Of a stretch of DNA of 64,000 bases, positions 49,111 through 63,499 are shown one piece after another. The stretch comes from Taenia hydatigena (taxonomy: Eukaryota > Platyhelminthes > Cestoda > Cyclophyllidea > Taeniidae): the NCBI GenBank assembly GCA_036345935.2, contig JADWOT020000007.1, forward strand, positions 9,722,100 through 9,786,099. Reading direction: 5' to 3'. A program made the position numbers and the translations under genes. Within the stretch, counting starts at the first letter, position 1. Each line of letters opens with the position of its first letter. Below the pieces are notes generated by a model, which did no database searches, had not been told where the DNA came from, and saw only the letters and a program-made list of their open reading frames with translations.

Positions 49111-51734
49111 AGTCCTACTATTACCAAACATCAAGCACAAGGTGTTGCCTAAATAGGTTCTTTTGCGACGCTCTTGGCGATCATATGCTAGAACACCTGA
49201 TTTTGCAATGGATAATTTTTCTATTTTTGTTAATGACAACATTTTAATGAGGACATAACCTAATAAAAATTGCGATAGTGCGCTTTCAATGCTCCCTTAT
49301 CTTGCTTCGTTTATTTGTTTGGCAATATGGTTATAGACCCGTGTCAATGAATACTTTGTTCTTATTTTTGGCGATCGGAGTAAAAACATGAGCGCAGACG
49401 ATTCGAGGATCATATTGGGGTGGAGAGTGCCAGATAGGTGCTACGTTGTTTGCTTTTGGAGGCGAAGGCAAGCTTCGTGCCAAGCTTGCGTTTTATTAAG
49501 AGAGCTCTGATTGTGGATTGAATGTTGATTACTTCAAGAGTGGCTAAATCTTTGTCAACCTTCACATTTCCATTATTTTAATAGTTAGGAAGTTGATTGA
49601 ATATCACGTCCTGCTACTTAATTGTCGTAGTGGTTATGCTTAGTGACGTAAAGTAGTCATGCCTAAATGTCAGCCACAGCGCATCGGCTTTGATTCCCCC
49701 GACCTTTCGTCCATCTGGAAAGGAGTAGATTATATATCATCCGAACAAAAGAAACTACGAATACAAGATGCTTAGATTAGGGGGTGTAAATAATTTGACA
49801 TGGTGGCATTGTGCGACAATGGAGCAAAGCTTTTGAATCTAAAGCGCTTCGAGTCATTTTTGCCATAGTGACTTAGAATTCACCACAAAGAATAAAATTA
49901 TTTCCTCAGCTTCATCAGGCTAATAAAATCTTCCTGTCAGAGTAACCATTTAGTACACAGCAAATTATTAATCGGATCTTTCAGAGAAGTGAATTTGGAA
50001 AGACGGACGCCTTTAAACCAATTTGTCATCTAAACACAAAGCAGTAGATTAACTTAACCACGGTGAACCCAGAAAGGCTTTAATAATGGCGAATACAAAT
50101 TGCATGAATTTCAGCACTAAGTCTGCAGTGCAGTTTGAAAAGACGATGGCCGGACGCACTAATTTTGTACCATGAATGCAGGCTTGCACGACAATAGAAC
50201 AGAACCCACGATGCACACATCTTTAAGTCCCGCGCGTTTCCAAGAAAGCTGTAGAGGTGCTTCTACAACGTACTCATTGGCTTTCCCTTGAAGAGTAGTG
50301 GATTGTAAAACTTCAAAAATGACTTGATTGGAATGAATTATCTTTTGTGTTAGATTAAATTTTGCGCTGCTATCACAGTATTTTAAGCTCTCCTGGTGGG
50401 AAGAGCCGTCACGTTGGCCCATTCTCTCAACATCAATTTTAAACTAAACTTTCGACTTATGGACAAATAATTAATGCTAACTGAGAAACACAGGCAACAG
50501 GCCATTACAGTACTACAGTGTCCTTCTAAATAAAATTACATAATTTTGCCCCGTGAACTAAATCTTAGCAGAACCATTTCGTCGTCTTTATGAACCTGCT
50601 TGATTGATGGCATGTGTTCACGTTTTCCGACCGCTAATTGCTGCAAAAACTGGCTTTAATTTCATCGAGCACTCAATGCTTGTATCTTAATACTTTCTAG
50701 GATATTGATCACCTAAATGATCAAGGTAAATGCTGGTCATATAGCTTCAAATCCTGCAACCATAAGCTGCTGCGATGGCTACAGATTCGTTTTGATTATC
50801 CACGCGTCTCCACGAGGTTACTAAAGCTAAAAAAAGCTTAGGCATCAACCGATGTCAGCTTTCGGCCTCTGCTTTTGCTTATCAGTTAGTGTTCATAAGT
50901 TGGCAGGTAGTTCTAGCTTAGCCATATAAGCATATTCCTTCATCACCACTGGCGCTGTCCCTTAATACTAGAGAGCCATATCTAGCCAAAACGCTGCCAG
51001 CGTACAGGACTGTGAAGGGCCTTCTGACCAGACTAATAAAGTCTAATCCACAAAGTACAACAAAAAGGCAAATTATTTCTACGCGCTATAGTTATAAAAA
51101 GAGCAAAACTTTTTAAACACAAAATATCTATCGCAATTTTCCAGTTTGAGTCGCATATTAAAATAACCGCAATCAAGCAGGCGAGTTACTGGAGATACTG
51201 AGGGAGATCATCGCTTCCACCGGAGATATTAAGCTGCTGTATTACTCTATGTAGGAGGGGTAAAAGCTGGTCTGTCAATGACTGGACCTGAGGATCCATT
51301 AGCAGCAAGTCCAAGCGCTTTGATCTATCTCTATGTGTAAAAAGCGTAGGTGTGACCAAATACTAACCGGCAAATAAGTAGGTATAACTGAAAAATCTGT
51401 ACTTACGGTGGCGCTGAGGGTTCGATACCATCCCCCCTTAAGCGAGGCAGCAACCGTTCAGGAACGTCAAAAGAAAGCTCTTCGTTTAACTTTTTGATTG
51501 TCTTCTGATGTCCTTCATCCATCGACGACTAAAGGAAAGTTACAGCCTGTATTTCTGCAAAGTAAAAGACCGCGACGACAGAATCAATTGCACTCCCAGA
51601 AAACAGAGTGCGCAAAGTGCTAAGTAATAAAGAGCTTCGAGTTTGGGCTGCAGAGGGTGCAACTTAGTGGACCAAAGAGAGTTTTACTCTAAGCTTGGGA
51701 CTCTGTTTTATTGATTCCGACTCAGCTAGGGATG
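49111..51734. other. Right flank, part 2: nothing recognised
   Basis: No convincing homology to the arms and no supported frame. The longest frame is 87 codons (50159-50422, -). Confidence 0.5.
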
Positions 51735-52335
51735 ATGGAGTCGATGAATTTGAAGGTGACATTACGTGCTCTACTGACGGAGCCTTGATGAACGAGCCTT
51801 AACCTCCTAGATTTAAAGAAAACAACAAAACAGTGCTGACGTTGATGGCGATGGATGTGGAGGCAGTGAGGTTGAGAGACGTCGACGTCCATTTGCACCT
51901 GCAACAACAGTTGGAAGAAAGGAGTGGCCAAGTCGAGTTTTCACTGCTATTGTTGCAAGTGACAAGATAGACGAATCAGCGCGATATCCGTTTATGAATG
52001 AGCAGTTTTTCTGCAAAATGGTCTTGTCGAAGGCAGTGCTATCAGCGGAAGAGGCGAAAGGGAACGGATAATCTGTAAACGCCTTTACAGCAAATCGACA
52101 TTTCTATAAGTGTAAGTAAATATCAAAATGTAGCGCGATGATTGCTTTATTAATCAGTTAGTCAATGAAGAAAGATGACCTTGAGGAAGAATGGATGGCG
52201 CCAAATACAAAGCTGTGTGCAGCTAGACTTGTGAGCACAAAGCGAAGAATAGATTAAAATCGCCAGTTAGCCTGTGTGGAGGGATGAGGAGTGAAAGAAG
52301 GTAGGAGTAAAATGCGCTTTCTAATGTTTCTGGTA
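51735..52335 (+). repeat. Diverged copy of arm segment 3845-4400
   Basis: Same orientation as the left arm. The best anchor is the exact block CTTGAGGAAGAATGGATGGC, followed by GCCAA, near 52191 (left arm near 4244). TTGGAAGAAAGGAGTG near 51910 matches the left-arm module near 3789. It includes one copy of the GDFNAHL-type module. Similarity fades around 52335. Confidence 0.8.
51803..51970 (+). pseudogene. Endonuclease-like peptide remnant, third copy
   Basis: Single module outside the palindrome. In the frame matching the arm copies it reads RLRDVDVHLHLQQQLEERSG, with the same spacing as unit 1. GDFNAHL is degraded to RDVDVHL, but HLHLQQQLEERS is intact. The frame ends at TAG 51968-51970. 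It is the most diverged genomic neighbour but keeps the length of unit 1, so the two-codon loss occurred in unit 2 only. Confidence 0.3.
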
Positions 52336-52553
52336 TTTGATCTATTCTTTTTTACCAAAAATTGCGATCAGAGTGATTTTATAGACTGTGCAATTGCTGA
52401 GACGCCTTGATGAAGTTTGCCGGCAAACAATCAGATTTCAATTTGCCTTTGCCTTCCGTTGGTAGAGATTTACTTCAACTTAGATGCGGTCTGTTAAATG
52501 ACTTCCCAATACAACTTTAAAAGTACAGTGCTTAGTTGAGAAGTTGCTGATTA

Positions 52554-53260
52554 ATGGCTGAGAACTTTGGCTCAGGCAGTAGCGTTAAGGCTAATCCTGT
52601 AATACGTGAGTTTTTAGCCGCACAAAGTCTTGGCTGGACCTTGGGGCCCATCAAGCTGGTTACATGGATAACGCGGACGGCTCTATACAGTCGCACACTT
52701 CCTACTCAATGTAGTCGTATGAAGTCTTGTCTATGAAGAAGTGCGGTCCGCGTCTGCCAAGAAGAGGTGGTCAAAGCAGAGCCCTAGTTTGGAGCAATTG
52801 TGTTGTTCGGTGTGTTGATCGTACTGGTGCAGCCGCTGATGGGATGAGATCGAGACATCTGTCTGACATCGGTAATAAAATTGCGGTCAAGAAAGGCCGA
52901 TTAAAGGTGGCGGGTTAGATGACTGATTGGTCACCTTACGTACTTCTGCTTCAAGCTTTCACTCTGCTTACATTCTACCCAGTCGCTTCCATAGCTGCAC
53001 CCATTCTTAAGGTGCTATAAGTTAACATTCCTTGTATGTGTGTATCCGTAGGATAATTTAGGGCCAACAGAGTAAAATATTCAAATTTTAGCGCAAAATT
53101 CATCAGCGATGCGAATGCTTGGCAATGTGTTAAATACTTCGACTGACTGTGATCTCAGAGCGTCTGCTTCCTTCCAAAGTGAGATAGGATCACTGAAGTG
53201 CCTACAATATTGTATCCATGATTATAGGTCAGATCAGCCTCAAATTAATTCTGAAAAATA
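52554..53260 (+). repeat. Diverged copy of right-arm segment 38881-39870
   Basis: Aligns with the right arm in direct orientation, hence with the left arm in inverse orientation. Anchors include CGGCTCTATACAGTCGCA near 52679 (right arm near 39001), AGAGGTGGTCAAAG near 52764, CGTACTTCTGCTTCAA near 52939 and GAGATAGGATCA near 53182. It lies next to a segment (51735-52335) that matches the left arm in the opposite sense, so a rearrangement separates the two. Confidence 0.75.
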
Positions 53261-56200
53261 ACGGTCTTAGGAGCAAAGACATCTTGGGAGGATTGTGTTA
53301 ATCGTTTGCGCAGTAATAGGCTTGATAGGAAGTAGAGGCCAAGGTTGTGGGTCGAATTCGCATTGGAGAGTCAATTCAATGCGCAAAATAGTAGTCTGCT
53401 TCATCTCAGAATGTAACCGGCTTCCGCAAAGCAGCATTGACTGGCATGCTTTTGTCGCTATTGTTCAATTACCTCTTTTGAGGTTTGTTATATGGCAAAA
53501 GTGCCAAGTTGTCAATGCACGCGTTGTAAAAAGGCTGGCCAGTGGCGTCTTCCATGCACGGATTGGTAATGACGCACTGATGACGATAGAGAAGTTTCCG
53601 GAGCTGCAACCACTGTTATGCTTTTTGAGTTTGCTACCGTTACAAATCTAAGCAGTTGGTCTGCTGGCTAGCCACCTTTACTGTGTCCACAAATTTGTGA
53701 TATTTTGGAGCCTCTGTGGGAAAGAATGCTCTTTGGTTTTCCTCTTTGAGCACAATAGACACGCATTTTTGGTTGCAGATCTGCCAATTCGGCATAACGA
53801 ATTTTTTCTTAAATATATATATATACCCTGCCAGAACTTCTAACTATATTTAGGCTTAACTTATAGCATATTTTACAAGTGACATCGCTTTGGGGCTCGG
53901 CCAAGGCTGTTGGAACTTAAAAGTTCTAGGCTTTTGAGGCTAAGGTGCTATACTAGCAAAAATTTATCCAAACGGAGGCAAAACGTTAAGTCAGATATGC
54001 AAACTGTAGATAGAGAGATTGAAGCTGATTTCTTTAGTGCTTAGCAAAGCGTGACTAATATTGGCAGTTCAGATGCCCAAAATGCAAGCACCAAAGAAAT
54101 CGTGGGCACTTATTTTCTTTGCATAGAGATCAGCATTTTTAATTTGATCTCCTATCAAACGCCTTTTTGTTTGATTGTTGGCAGTTATTTTTTAACCACT
54201 CTGGATGGCTGAGTGGCACATCTATGACCTCAAATGCATTTCAATTAATACAAATTAGTGCCGACTGCCTAATGATAAGGCTCACTAATAACAAGTTTTG
54301 AAGTTAGTAGCATGCCCTTAGAGCAGATTTTGGTCCATATTCTAAGGTAGATTGTGGTTATTGATGGTGGTGTCCGTAAGTACAGATCGATGGCCGGAGT
54401 GAGTGAACTTGGCCAGTAAGGCCACGATTGAAGTCGCAATGCTACATTATTAATTTGACGCTTCTTCGTGCAGACATAATGTGCTTTTTATTTTAGTAAA
54501 GGGTGCGTTTTTACGAGCGTCTGTTGAGCTGTGTAGGACTTTTAGGTTATTTTTCATCCAATTATCTGTGCAGTAGTTTTCTCCCCTCATAATAAAACGA
54601 ATGCCTGCTAAAATAATCATTAAACCACCTCTGCTTATTTTAAACGTGCCATCGCAATGCTTGGCAAACAATAGCAAATGGCATCGTTGGCTACTTATTT
54701 ACAGCGATAGATAACCGCAGCTCTGCATTTGAAGCGCGCTATCGCTGAGCTTAAGAGGACCTCTTCTGATTTGTTAATATGATTTGCATGGTCTCAATAC
54801 CAGACGAAGGCTTATGCTTCCTAATATGTAATGCTTAAGTGAGACGCGGGAATAGGACTCGAATTCGTGCTGGAGAAGCTGTGTCGACCCTTTTGCTCCA
54901 GGACTATAAATGAGTCAAAATTTTCCTACAGAAGAAGCTGCTGGGAAGAGAAGGCTAACGACGACAGTGCTACAGTCGTAATCTTGCTGGAAGCATTCTA
55001 TAGCTTGTGTGCTTCAGAGCTTGTAACTAAGTAAATAATAAAAGGGCCACAGATAAGTATGTCAAATGTTACTGTAGAGCATTTGTCATTCACACAGCAA
55101 AAAGCAAAATTAATCAGATCTAATGCAGTAGATAGATTTAAGTAATGGCAGCCTTCGAAATGGTCCCATGAGAATTTTCGGCGAATGCTGCTTGCTACTT
55201 AGGCAGTCGAATTCGTTACTGCAGTCCGGTCTTTCAGCGAAACGATGGTGTTGATAGGGAAGACGTCATCCTTCCAACCATGGCATTTTGGCACCCTGTG
55301 GTTCGACGAAGCCATGCTGGACGAGTCCACTGACCTCTGGCTGCAAAAATGTTTAAACATGCGACCTGACTGGCATGTGCGTGGTTCTCATAACTGTACC
55401 GTGGTCTTTGTGTCCAGTCGCCTGGAATGGGGAATCGCTATTTAAAGGAAAGGAAATTCACACGGATTGTGGTTCCTTCTAAGGAAATAGTAGCCAGTGC
55501 TGGTGAGGTCTCCTTCGAACTGTTAGAGCGCGATGACGAAAAGCAAAGGGAATTGTCGGGGACCCACCTATTTTACCGTCAATTACGACAAGAGGTTAAA
55601 TAAGGTGAAGTGCTTATTGTGAAAGTTAAAAAGCTTTAGAAGATGGCACATTCGACATGCTGAGATTGACAGAGGAGGTGAGATGATTGAAAGATTTGCT
55701 GTTGACCACTTCTCAAGGTCCTCATGCAGGATGGCGATAGAACAGTTTTGTGAGGCAGTGGCTACGACGCGACTGCCTGATTGCTAATGAACATCCCGAT
55801 CTGCGTGTTGTATTGGTTGTGCCTCCCACTATACCAGCACATCCCAGCCATTTGAATTGGTTGCATAGACCCTTGGCGATTTACAACCAATCAACTCGCA
55901 AATAATGGTTTTAACTTTCATGCTATACTAATTCTCTGCTTTAATACAATTAAGGTGTTCTGGGAAGACTTGAAACTGATCACCATAGGATCGTGGTGCA
56001 TAAACTTTAACAATGGCTTTCGTTATCTTTGCCGTAAGGCCTTTTACGCGACAAATTTCCTCCTTGTGGTAAGGATTGAGAAGAACGCGGCCATGCAAGC
56101 ACGTCTAATTAAGGGCATTTGTAATTAATAAACCCGGTTATAAATCTCATCCGTAATATCGTGATAGCCTTATGCTCCGTACAATACCATGAAACAGTCG

Positions 56201-59200
56201 TTGACGTTCGTTACAAGACAGGACATAGCTTAGCGATTTGCATGTCATGCCAGATTTTATTAATATGGTGTCTATTTGTACAGGAACGAAAGAACTCGAT
56301 GCCACTAACAGCGGCTTCGCAATCTGCGGCATCACATTCATTTAGGTGGTGATCGTTCATGCTTGGAATCTACCGCAAGTAGGTTTAATGTACTTTTAGC
56401 ATGGCCACACGCGAAATCACAGCCCATAAATTGCATTCACAGAGCTTTACTTTTTCCACCATAGGCTTGTGCGGCTAAAATAAGAAATAGCTTTCATATC
56501 ATGTAAGTTTGGCAATCAATAATGCGACTACTTTTAATGGGTAAGTTCTGATGGACACTTGTAACTCTTTTCATGGCTTACGTATTTTAAGCGTCTGAAG
56601 CCAAATTCTGCTTGCGTGAAATGGCCTTATCGCTACGGGCTTAAATGGAACTCAACTATTCCAGGTGCTTAAGATTTAAGTCATCAGGAAGATCTTATTC
56701 CTTAATACTAGGAAGATCTGACCCTTGCATATAAATTCAGGTGGCGTTAAAATGTTGGAATAGTGCCAAGTTTACTTCGCTTATTACAGTGTATACTTGA
56801 CTGCTATGGAAGTTTGAGTAGCTAAGCACAAATTAGACTGCTGAGTGAGCAAGCATTTAATCAGGAGGGTGGTGTGCTGACGAAATGACCACAACAAATG
56901 ACGACAAGGTAAGACATCGACATTAGGAGAGGGTGAAAGCGTGATGCATTTTTGCAAACTGTTTCCGTTGTTGGTTTTCATCACGTTGAAGTCGGACTTG
57001 CCATGTTGATTGCCCTAGTGTAATGTATGCACAGGTAGATAACCTGTGATTTTTCAGGCACTGATAGGTGGAAATTAAAGTAATGATAGGACCACATTGT
57101 GATTCAACACTAAATTGCATGCACAACCACAAAAGGGACAATGATAGCGGAAAGAGTATACAGTATGCACAGAGTCTCGGAAAATTTCGCACGGCATGTA
57201 TAAGTAACGCTTACTCGTTTTACTGCTTTTAACCGGAGTTTAGCCAGTTGCTCTTAAATGCTAATTCTGCGTTTAGTCATGTGGATTCAAATTGCATTTC
57301 AATTGGTTAAGCTCCCTGTGGACAGTAGTAGGGGCCGGGCTAATGTTGATAGACGCGGAAATACGAAAGTCGGATGTCAGAATCTAGTAACCCAAATACC
57401 TATTTGTAGATGTTTTAGACTTGTTAGGACAAAAAATTTTGTTATGAGCACGTTAGCTATGCTAATCATGGCAATGGCTCGAAGGATATAGGCGCAATAG
57501 CTAACACAATACTTTTGATTTGGGAAAGACACTTTGACCCATATCAAATCACTACGCTCCAACGCAACCCAAATCAAACTAGGATCTTTGCCAGCGGCGA
57601 CGATGGGATGACTACTGTGTCAAGTCGTGTTAAAGCACACCTCTGAAGATGCAGACATCTCAAACATGAGGTGCTAAATGAGCAAAAGAATGAATGCGTA
57701 CTTGAAGAGGTCGGTGGATTGGTTTGCAGTTTACGCTAACCAGCATGGTTACAGTCAGCTTTAACCTCGACGATTTTTGAAATGAGAGCTATTTTGTTCG
57801 AGTCAGCACTTTACGGGAACTATGGAGAAAAATATTAAATAGCACTATTTGCTTTCGAAGACAAACATGCGGAAATCCTTTACGCAGATATAGCCTAACG
57901 AATGAAGCTGTTACTGTTGCGTGCCGCCATAGTTGCCTTCGAAGTAGAGGACTTTGTGCAGTTAAAACAATTTCCTGCACGACTAAGCTTTAACTAATTT
58001 GCACACTGTCCAAGTTAGCAGCAGTTACGGCACGTGCTTTCCTTTTACTCGCTTTGCTTTCTATTTACGCATATGTCTCTTCATATTTCCAAAGCCTCCT
58101 TATTCAATAAGGTCTTTTCCGACAGCTTTAATGTTTCACCAAGAACGTCAAAATAACCCCTTAAAAAGTTGTTTTCAAGCGCATGAATTGTTGTCTGATC
58201 CTTGTCCTGAGCCGTCCCATTGATATTAAAACTTATTGGCAGGTCGCCTTGGAATGGGAAGTTTTACAAAAATATGGGTAGGGGGTATCAAGTTGGCAAA
58301 ATGCTTTGTGGCGGTTTTCATATCTCTACCAAAGATGCATTGCTTGAAACCGCATCAGTTAGAGATGCCTCATTTTATCTCGCAGTCATCACATGAAAGG
58401 AAATCATTAATCAAGTCTAATGCTGACTTTTCGAGTGTAGCATTCTTGTTCGTTTTAATAGAATGGGAGTAGGCTCTTTAGATCCACTCACTCGTCCATC
58501 GTTGTTGTTACTACCCCTCATTGACTAAAGCGTATGGCTGATGGTGTGATTTTGATTTCACCGTGACACTCCCAAAAGTTTCTTTGACACTCCCCTGGGT
58601 CGACACATGCCCCGTTTATAAACCTTAATACAATCAACGCCTGCTCTTATTATCAACGATTAATTCAGCGATTTCCTTGTGCATACTCAGGCACATCCAG
58701 CCTTGATGGTGGATGACTTTGCCACCAGCTTATGCACTCGTGAGCAGGCTAATCAACGATCACTCATCGGCCATTTTAACGCAATGTCACTTTTGTTAAG
58801 TGGTTTAGTAGCCAATTCGAATGAGTGGAATGCATTGATATAGTAAGGGATGCAACCATTGTAACACACTAATCGGGATGTTCATTGGCAGCCAGACCAT
58901 TTGCGTTGCAACTACTGCCTCATGGTACCTTCGCTTTTTGGCTTAGTTAGAGACATGCCCTTAACAATATGCCTTTGCTAAATCCAGCTGGTCAGTTGTT
59001 GTGACAATTTTATTTAATCTGAGGTTCGGCGCTTTCTCTCTACACACTTGACTAGCATTATTTTGCTCTATTTTGGTTAATGAGCTTCTGTGCTCACTCC
59101 TGTTCAACTGACCCATGCAGTCCTCAATTTGACTTGTTATTGGCGAGAAACATGGCTGCCATAAGTAAGTAGTGCCAAAACGTAGGCGGCACTACTTGAC

Positions 59201-61059
59201 AGCGTACCGGTAGATTGTTGGGTATTAAATCCGTGGGGTGGTGGGGTAGTTAAAGCGCCTTGCCCCTATGACGGCCAATGATGGTCAAGACTTGTGCCAA
59301 CGCTCAGTCCCTGACTGAAAAGGGTGGTGGAGAAATTTGGCGAACCTCTCATGCAATGTATCTGTTGTCTCGCGTGCGGAACGGGAACTGAAGAGTAAGA
59401 TATACAGATGTAAACTCGAATTGAGTTTATGCGAGAACTGCGTTTACTTGCTCCTGGGTCCATTTTTGACTAAGTCAGTGAACAAGTATTGGGCGATATT
59501 CATTGAGGCTAACAGCGTGCGCTGCTAAATGACGCAAAAGGCCAATTTAAACCACAGCAGAACCATAGCATCAGAAACTTAAATGTTATTTGGCTTCTCC
59601 ATGATCACTAACGCAGTCGTGATAATGCTCTGTAGATCTACCAATTTTGGCTGTCGCAAGTTTTTTTCACAATCTGACCCTAAATGTCGTTGGACACTTT
59701 AGCACGCAGCCTCATTTGCTATGATCCTAGTGCATGGAATCCGTTAATCGGAAGATAGTTATATGAGGACGGGGACGCGTAAACCACCCCTGAGGGAGAC
59801 CCCGGTTCCTAAGCTGCGCGAATACTTAATGCTCTTACTCCGTTCTCCCTTATCTTTCATCTTTTAATGCTGCGAGTTACTGGAAGACGGGTGGATGGTT
59901 AAGCTTAATTTTCCTAATACTTCAATGCATGCTAATGACAAATTGCAGAAAGTCAGTCGTTTGATGAGCTAAGTTAAATGATTCTTTCTTCTCTGCAGCA
60001 TACTGCACAGTAAGAAAGCATTTTGCATACCCATTAGTCCTACTAGGTTAAAAAGTTTCTTTGAATAAGACGAAATGAAGGCATGCATCTTCAAGAGTGC
60101 GGCTACGTTTCACCTCAAATAAAGTGTGCAAAAAAGGAAAACTGCATGAGGATGAGAAAGGGGGATGCATTCGGTTATGATGTAATGTATAACTAAGTTC
60201 AGACGGTGGCTTGAAGGGTGGCTAACGTATAGCTGCAGTTTGCAAGATTGTTTGGTTTATCGACACTGATGTGGAAGAGCATCAACCCTAGATAATGTCC
60301 GAAAGCCTTTGCCACTATAGTATGCACTAGCAACAAGGTTCGTTGATAGGAGCTCGAATTGATAAGTATCGTAGCAACGGATTCTGAATGCAATGGGTAG
60401 TCAGCAAAAGTGAGGCATAAAATGTAGCATGCGAACATATCTCATCATACATTACTGGCACTTGAATCAGTACTATACATAATTTTGTGTCGACTTATTT
60501 ATAGCGTGAGCAATGAGGCATTTGCAGTGGGGAGTAGTCATTAAAGTGAGCAGCAGTCATAGTTCTGTTTAAATCCCTCTAACTATCTTGCCTTCCACTC
60601 CTCCTAATGGAGGAATGTAAAGGCAAAATTCTTCTTCGCGTTACAAAACGCAGTGAGTTGCCACCTTTTTTATGCAGCATCCCGGGGCGATATTAAAGAG
60701 ATGTTAAGGTCGCAGCTAAAGGAAGAGTGTAGTTAGCCACTTACTCTTCTGCTCATGCGTAAATGAGGTTCAATGAAGCCTTAATTCGATCATAACCGAA
60801 AGCACACATGAATAGCTTATGCTGGCATTGCATGTGTGTATAGCAAGTTGAACTTCCTGGGCACGTATCCTGTCAAAATGCCAGTGAATGCATTTAAAAT
60901 GTTGATCTTGTGTGGTCAATTCGGAAATGACTTAACTCGCTTTAATTAATTGTGTTCAATATTATCTTGTGCGGAGACGGTCCCATTGATTTGATCAGTG
61001 CAGAGGTAAGGCGTTGTAAGTGGGTTTTGGTTAAATGAAGTAAAACGAAGTAAAAATAA
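53261..61059. other. Right flank, part 3: nothing firmly recognised
   Basis: About 7.8 kb with short frames only. Around 55245-56128 several frames without good starts follow one another in different phases. They read as protein-like to the eye, but their lengths are those expected by chance and they match nothing I know. Confidence 0.5.
53813..53825. repeat. (AT)n run
   Basis: Thirteen bases of alternating A and T in an A+T-rich context. No other feature nearby. Confidence 0.8.
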
Positions 61060-62690
61060 CTATAAATCCACGACGCATTCAACTGCTGTGTGTGCGCACC
61101 TGTGGCTTTATGCACTGCAAATGTGTTGAAAACCTCCACTTTTAGACGAAAAATAATCGCTATTCTTAAGGATTGGCAAGTTAATAGCAGGAAAAGCACT
61201 CACTCGATAGTGCTTAAACTTCAAAGGGATTGTTCGCAGACTACGAACTTTTGCCCAGTTTTATCCAAACGGATACTGGAGGGCTTATGATTTTTCGCTA
61301 ATTAGTGTTCCTTTATGTGTCTGCTTGCGTATAACTCCTCGAAGCCTTTCATGCTGAAATAATTCTTCGGTTAGGAAGACTACTTATTTCGTGGCTCCTA
61401 TTCACCGCAATCCTAGGAACTCCGCTGCCACTGCTGCTTGACCTTTTCTTGCCTTCTTATTCCCACCACAAACTTTGTCGATAACCTCATCGTGTAGGCA
61501 CGTTTTAAGCCACCATCGGAAGGTTGAGTAGCCTGTGCTTCTCTCAGCAGACGCCCCGTTGCTAACTCATCCGCCTTGGGCGGTTAGTCGATCAATGGGT
61601 CGATACAATCGATAAGAACACATGCTGCGTATTCGTCGCGCACTGGTTACCTGCCTGGTCGGTCAGTCAATTTACTGACCCACTTGACCCACAGCCAGTT
61701 GTGCTGCAAACAATTACGCGAAATGTTAATTGCAATGTGAATTTGGCATTTACTCAAGCTTAGATTGCATAGGGCTGTCAAACGTTGCAAAAATGTGCCA
61801 ATTTTTATGATGCATCGTCAAATTCGATGGCATTACAGCTCGATTTGCGGCTCTTTTAATTCGTCAATGACATTTTTCTGTTAAAAAATGCTTTACCTAT
61901 TTACCTTAATGTGCATGACAGACAGGCTATTTTGAAAACCAGCGTTTTTATTCATTGGCACACTAATCACCCAATCTTACCACGTCCGCCGAGTAAGAAA
62001 TCCTTTAGATTTGAAACAATCGACTGATTTTGCAAATTAATGCATCAGAGAGGGATATCCTTAAAATTTACGACAGATTTGTGCACAGGTCGAATCTAGC
62101 ATTCACTTGGTCATACTTGACAGCGATTGGCAGTTTCAAGTCACAGTGCGCAGAGGAATATTTCACTAGAAGGGCAGATCGTGAGAGTAGTTACCAGATT
62201 AAAGCGTAGAAGTCTATATTTAATTCTTTCGAGAGCGGTATCTAAGTAGTGAGGCAGTACACCCGTCAATTAAAAGCAAGCAAGTGTTAGCCAAATAGCC
62301 TCTCCTTTGGTGGTATCAATCAGATCGTCATTGACGCTGTCGCTGGGGGCTTCTTTTCGCATAGGGCTTATTTTGCACGTCCAGCAGCACGCTTTGCCAA
62401 GGCGAACCTGGAAATCCAGCAGAACTCACCGACAAAAGAGCTACGAGGAAGGTGAGTTGACTCCTTTATTTAGCCATAATTTGGCTATCATCCCATCCCT
62501 CCATCCGCTACCCTTGTCCCAATTTCTCCGCCTGTCAGTGTATTTCTTAATTCGGATTGAGGCAGGCACTTTGCTTCGCAACAGAGGAGTACCTAAGTGC
62601 TTAAAAGACAACCAGCTCAAAGGACAGCAACAGAAGTAGTTACGGTGGCGCATTTCTACCAAAGCATATTAGTATTGTTGATTTACTCTC
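61060..62690 (+). repeat. Diverged copy of the outer arm (like reverse complement of 44120-45820)
   Basis: Matches the left arm from base 1 to about 1415 in direct orientation, and so the right arm in inverted orientation. It also matches sequence beyond the visible arm: GTGTGTGCGCAC and GCTAATTA blocks around 61087-61300 align with the reverse complement of 45545-45820. Substitutions and indels are frequent, so this copy is far older than the homogenised arms. No terminal repeats or target-site duplications were seen. Confidence 0.75.
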
Positions 62691-63391
62691 GACCATAGGA
62701 AATGGGACCATTCTGGGTCGAAACCATCGCCTTCAAGTAATGTAGACAACCCGAAGCTACTGCGTGCATACCCCATCACTTGATCCTTTTTCATTTTGAA
62801 GTTAGTTCCAAACTTCTTGTATCATGCTCTATGTAGATAATGTGTCTCCTTGGTTTTCACAAGATGCGAATCGGCGAAGTTCATTTATGCTTCAGCTTGC
62901 ATTTCGAGACATTTTTATGCACAGCGTTGCCACTTGTGATTCCTATCTCTCTGCCATGGAATGTGTTGCATCTGGCGGCCGGAAATGTTGAGCATCACTT
63001 TGGTAGTAGCGGTGCCTCAAGAATCCGCCAACCCGCAGACATGCTCATTGTCGAACTTCTGACTCCTTATATGAGATATTTTCTTCCCAATCGGTAAAAA
63101 TGCCCATGCAACATCTTAAGCCACTAGTAGATGTGCAGTTTTGGTTTCATGGGTAACTTGGTGGCTAAACCTAGTCAAGATATTTAAGCTGGATGTTGAA
63201 CAGTTGGGCAGGAATTTCATGCAATCTGAGCAACCTTTGTGTGGTAAACATCCATGCTCTAATGCAAACACAACGTCTGTCCTTTGCAGTCGTCGCGTGA
63301 TCTATTATCTTCAAAAGTGTGTGATCTCTATCCCTCAGAAAGAGATGTTGAATTAAGGCGCTCACTTAGGTTAAGTGCGTAAGTGAGATGG

Positions 63392-63413
63392 TGCTGCTGC
63401 TGCTGCTGCTGCT
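63392..63413 (+). repeat. (TGC)n trinucleotide microsatellite
   Basis: Seven TGC units plus one base, continued by two imperfect units (ACTACTG). It is the clearest microsatellite in the window and lies about 100 bp before the short repeat copy at 63500-63700. The arms have only shorter CTG runs, near 116-122. Confidence 0.9.
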
Positions 63414-63499
63414 ACTACTGCCACAATTTTGAAGCAACCAGGGAGATGACACTGGTAGGGTGACATCTTGCTATTGGCATATAGTGAGAGAGACTGCCT

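Noticed and set aside
55245..56128. A chain of protein-like frames in changing phase, considered as a decayed gene or retroelement.
   Set aside because: Each piece is within chance length, no domain motif could be named, and no second copy is available for comparison.
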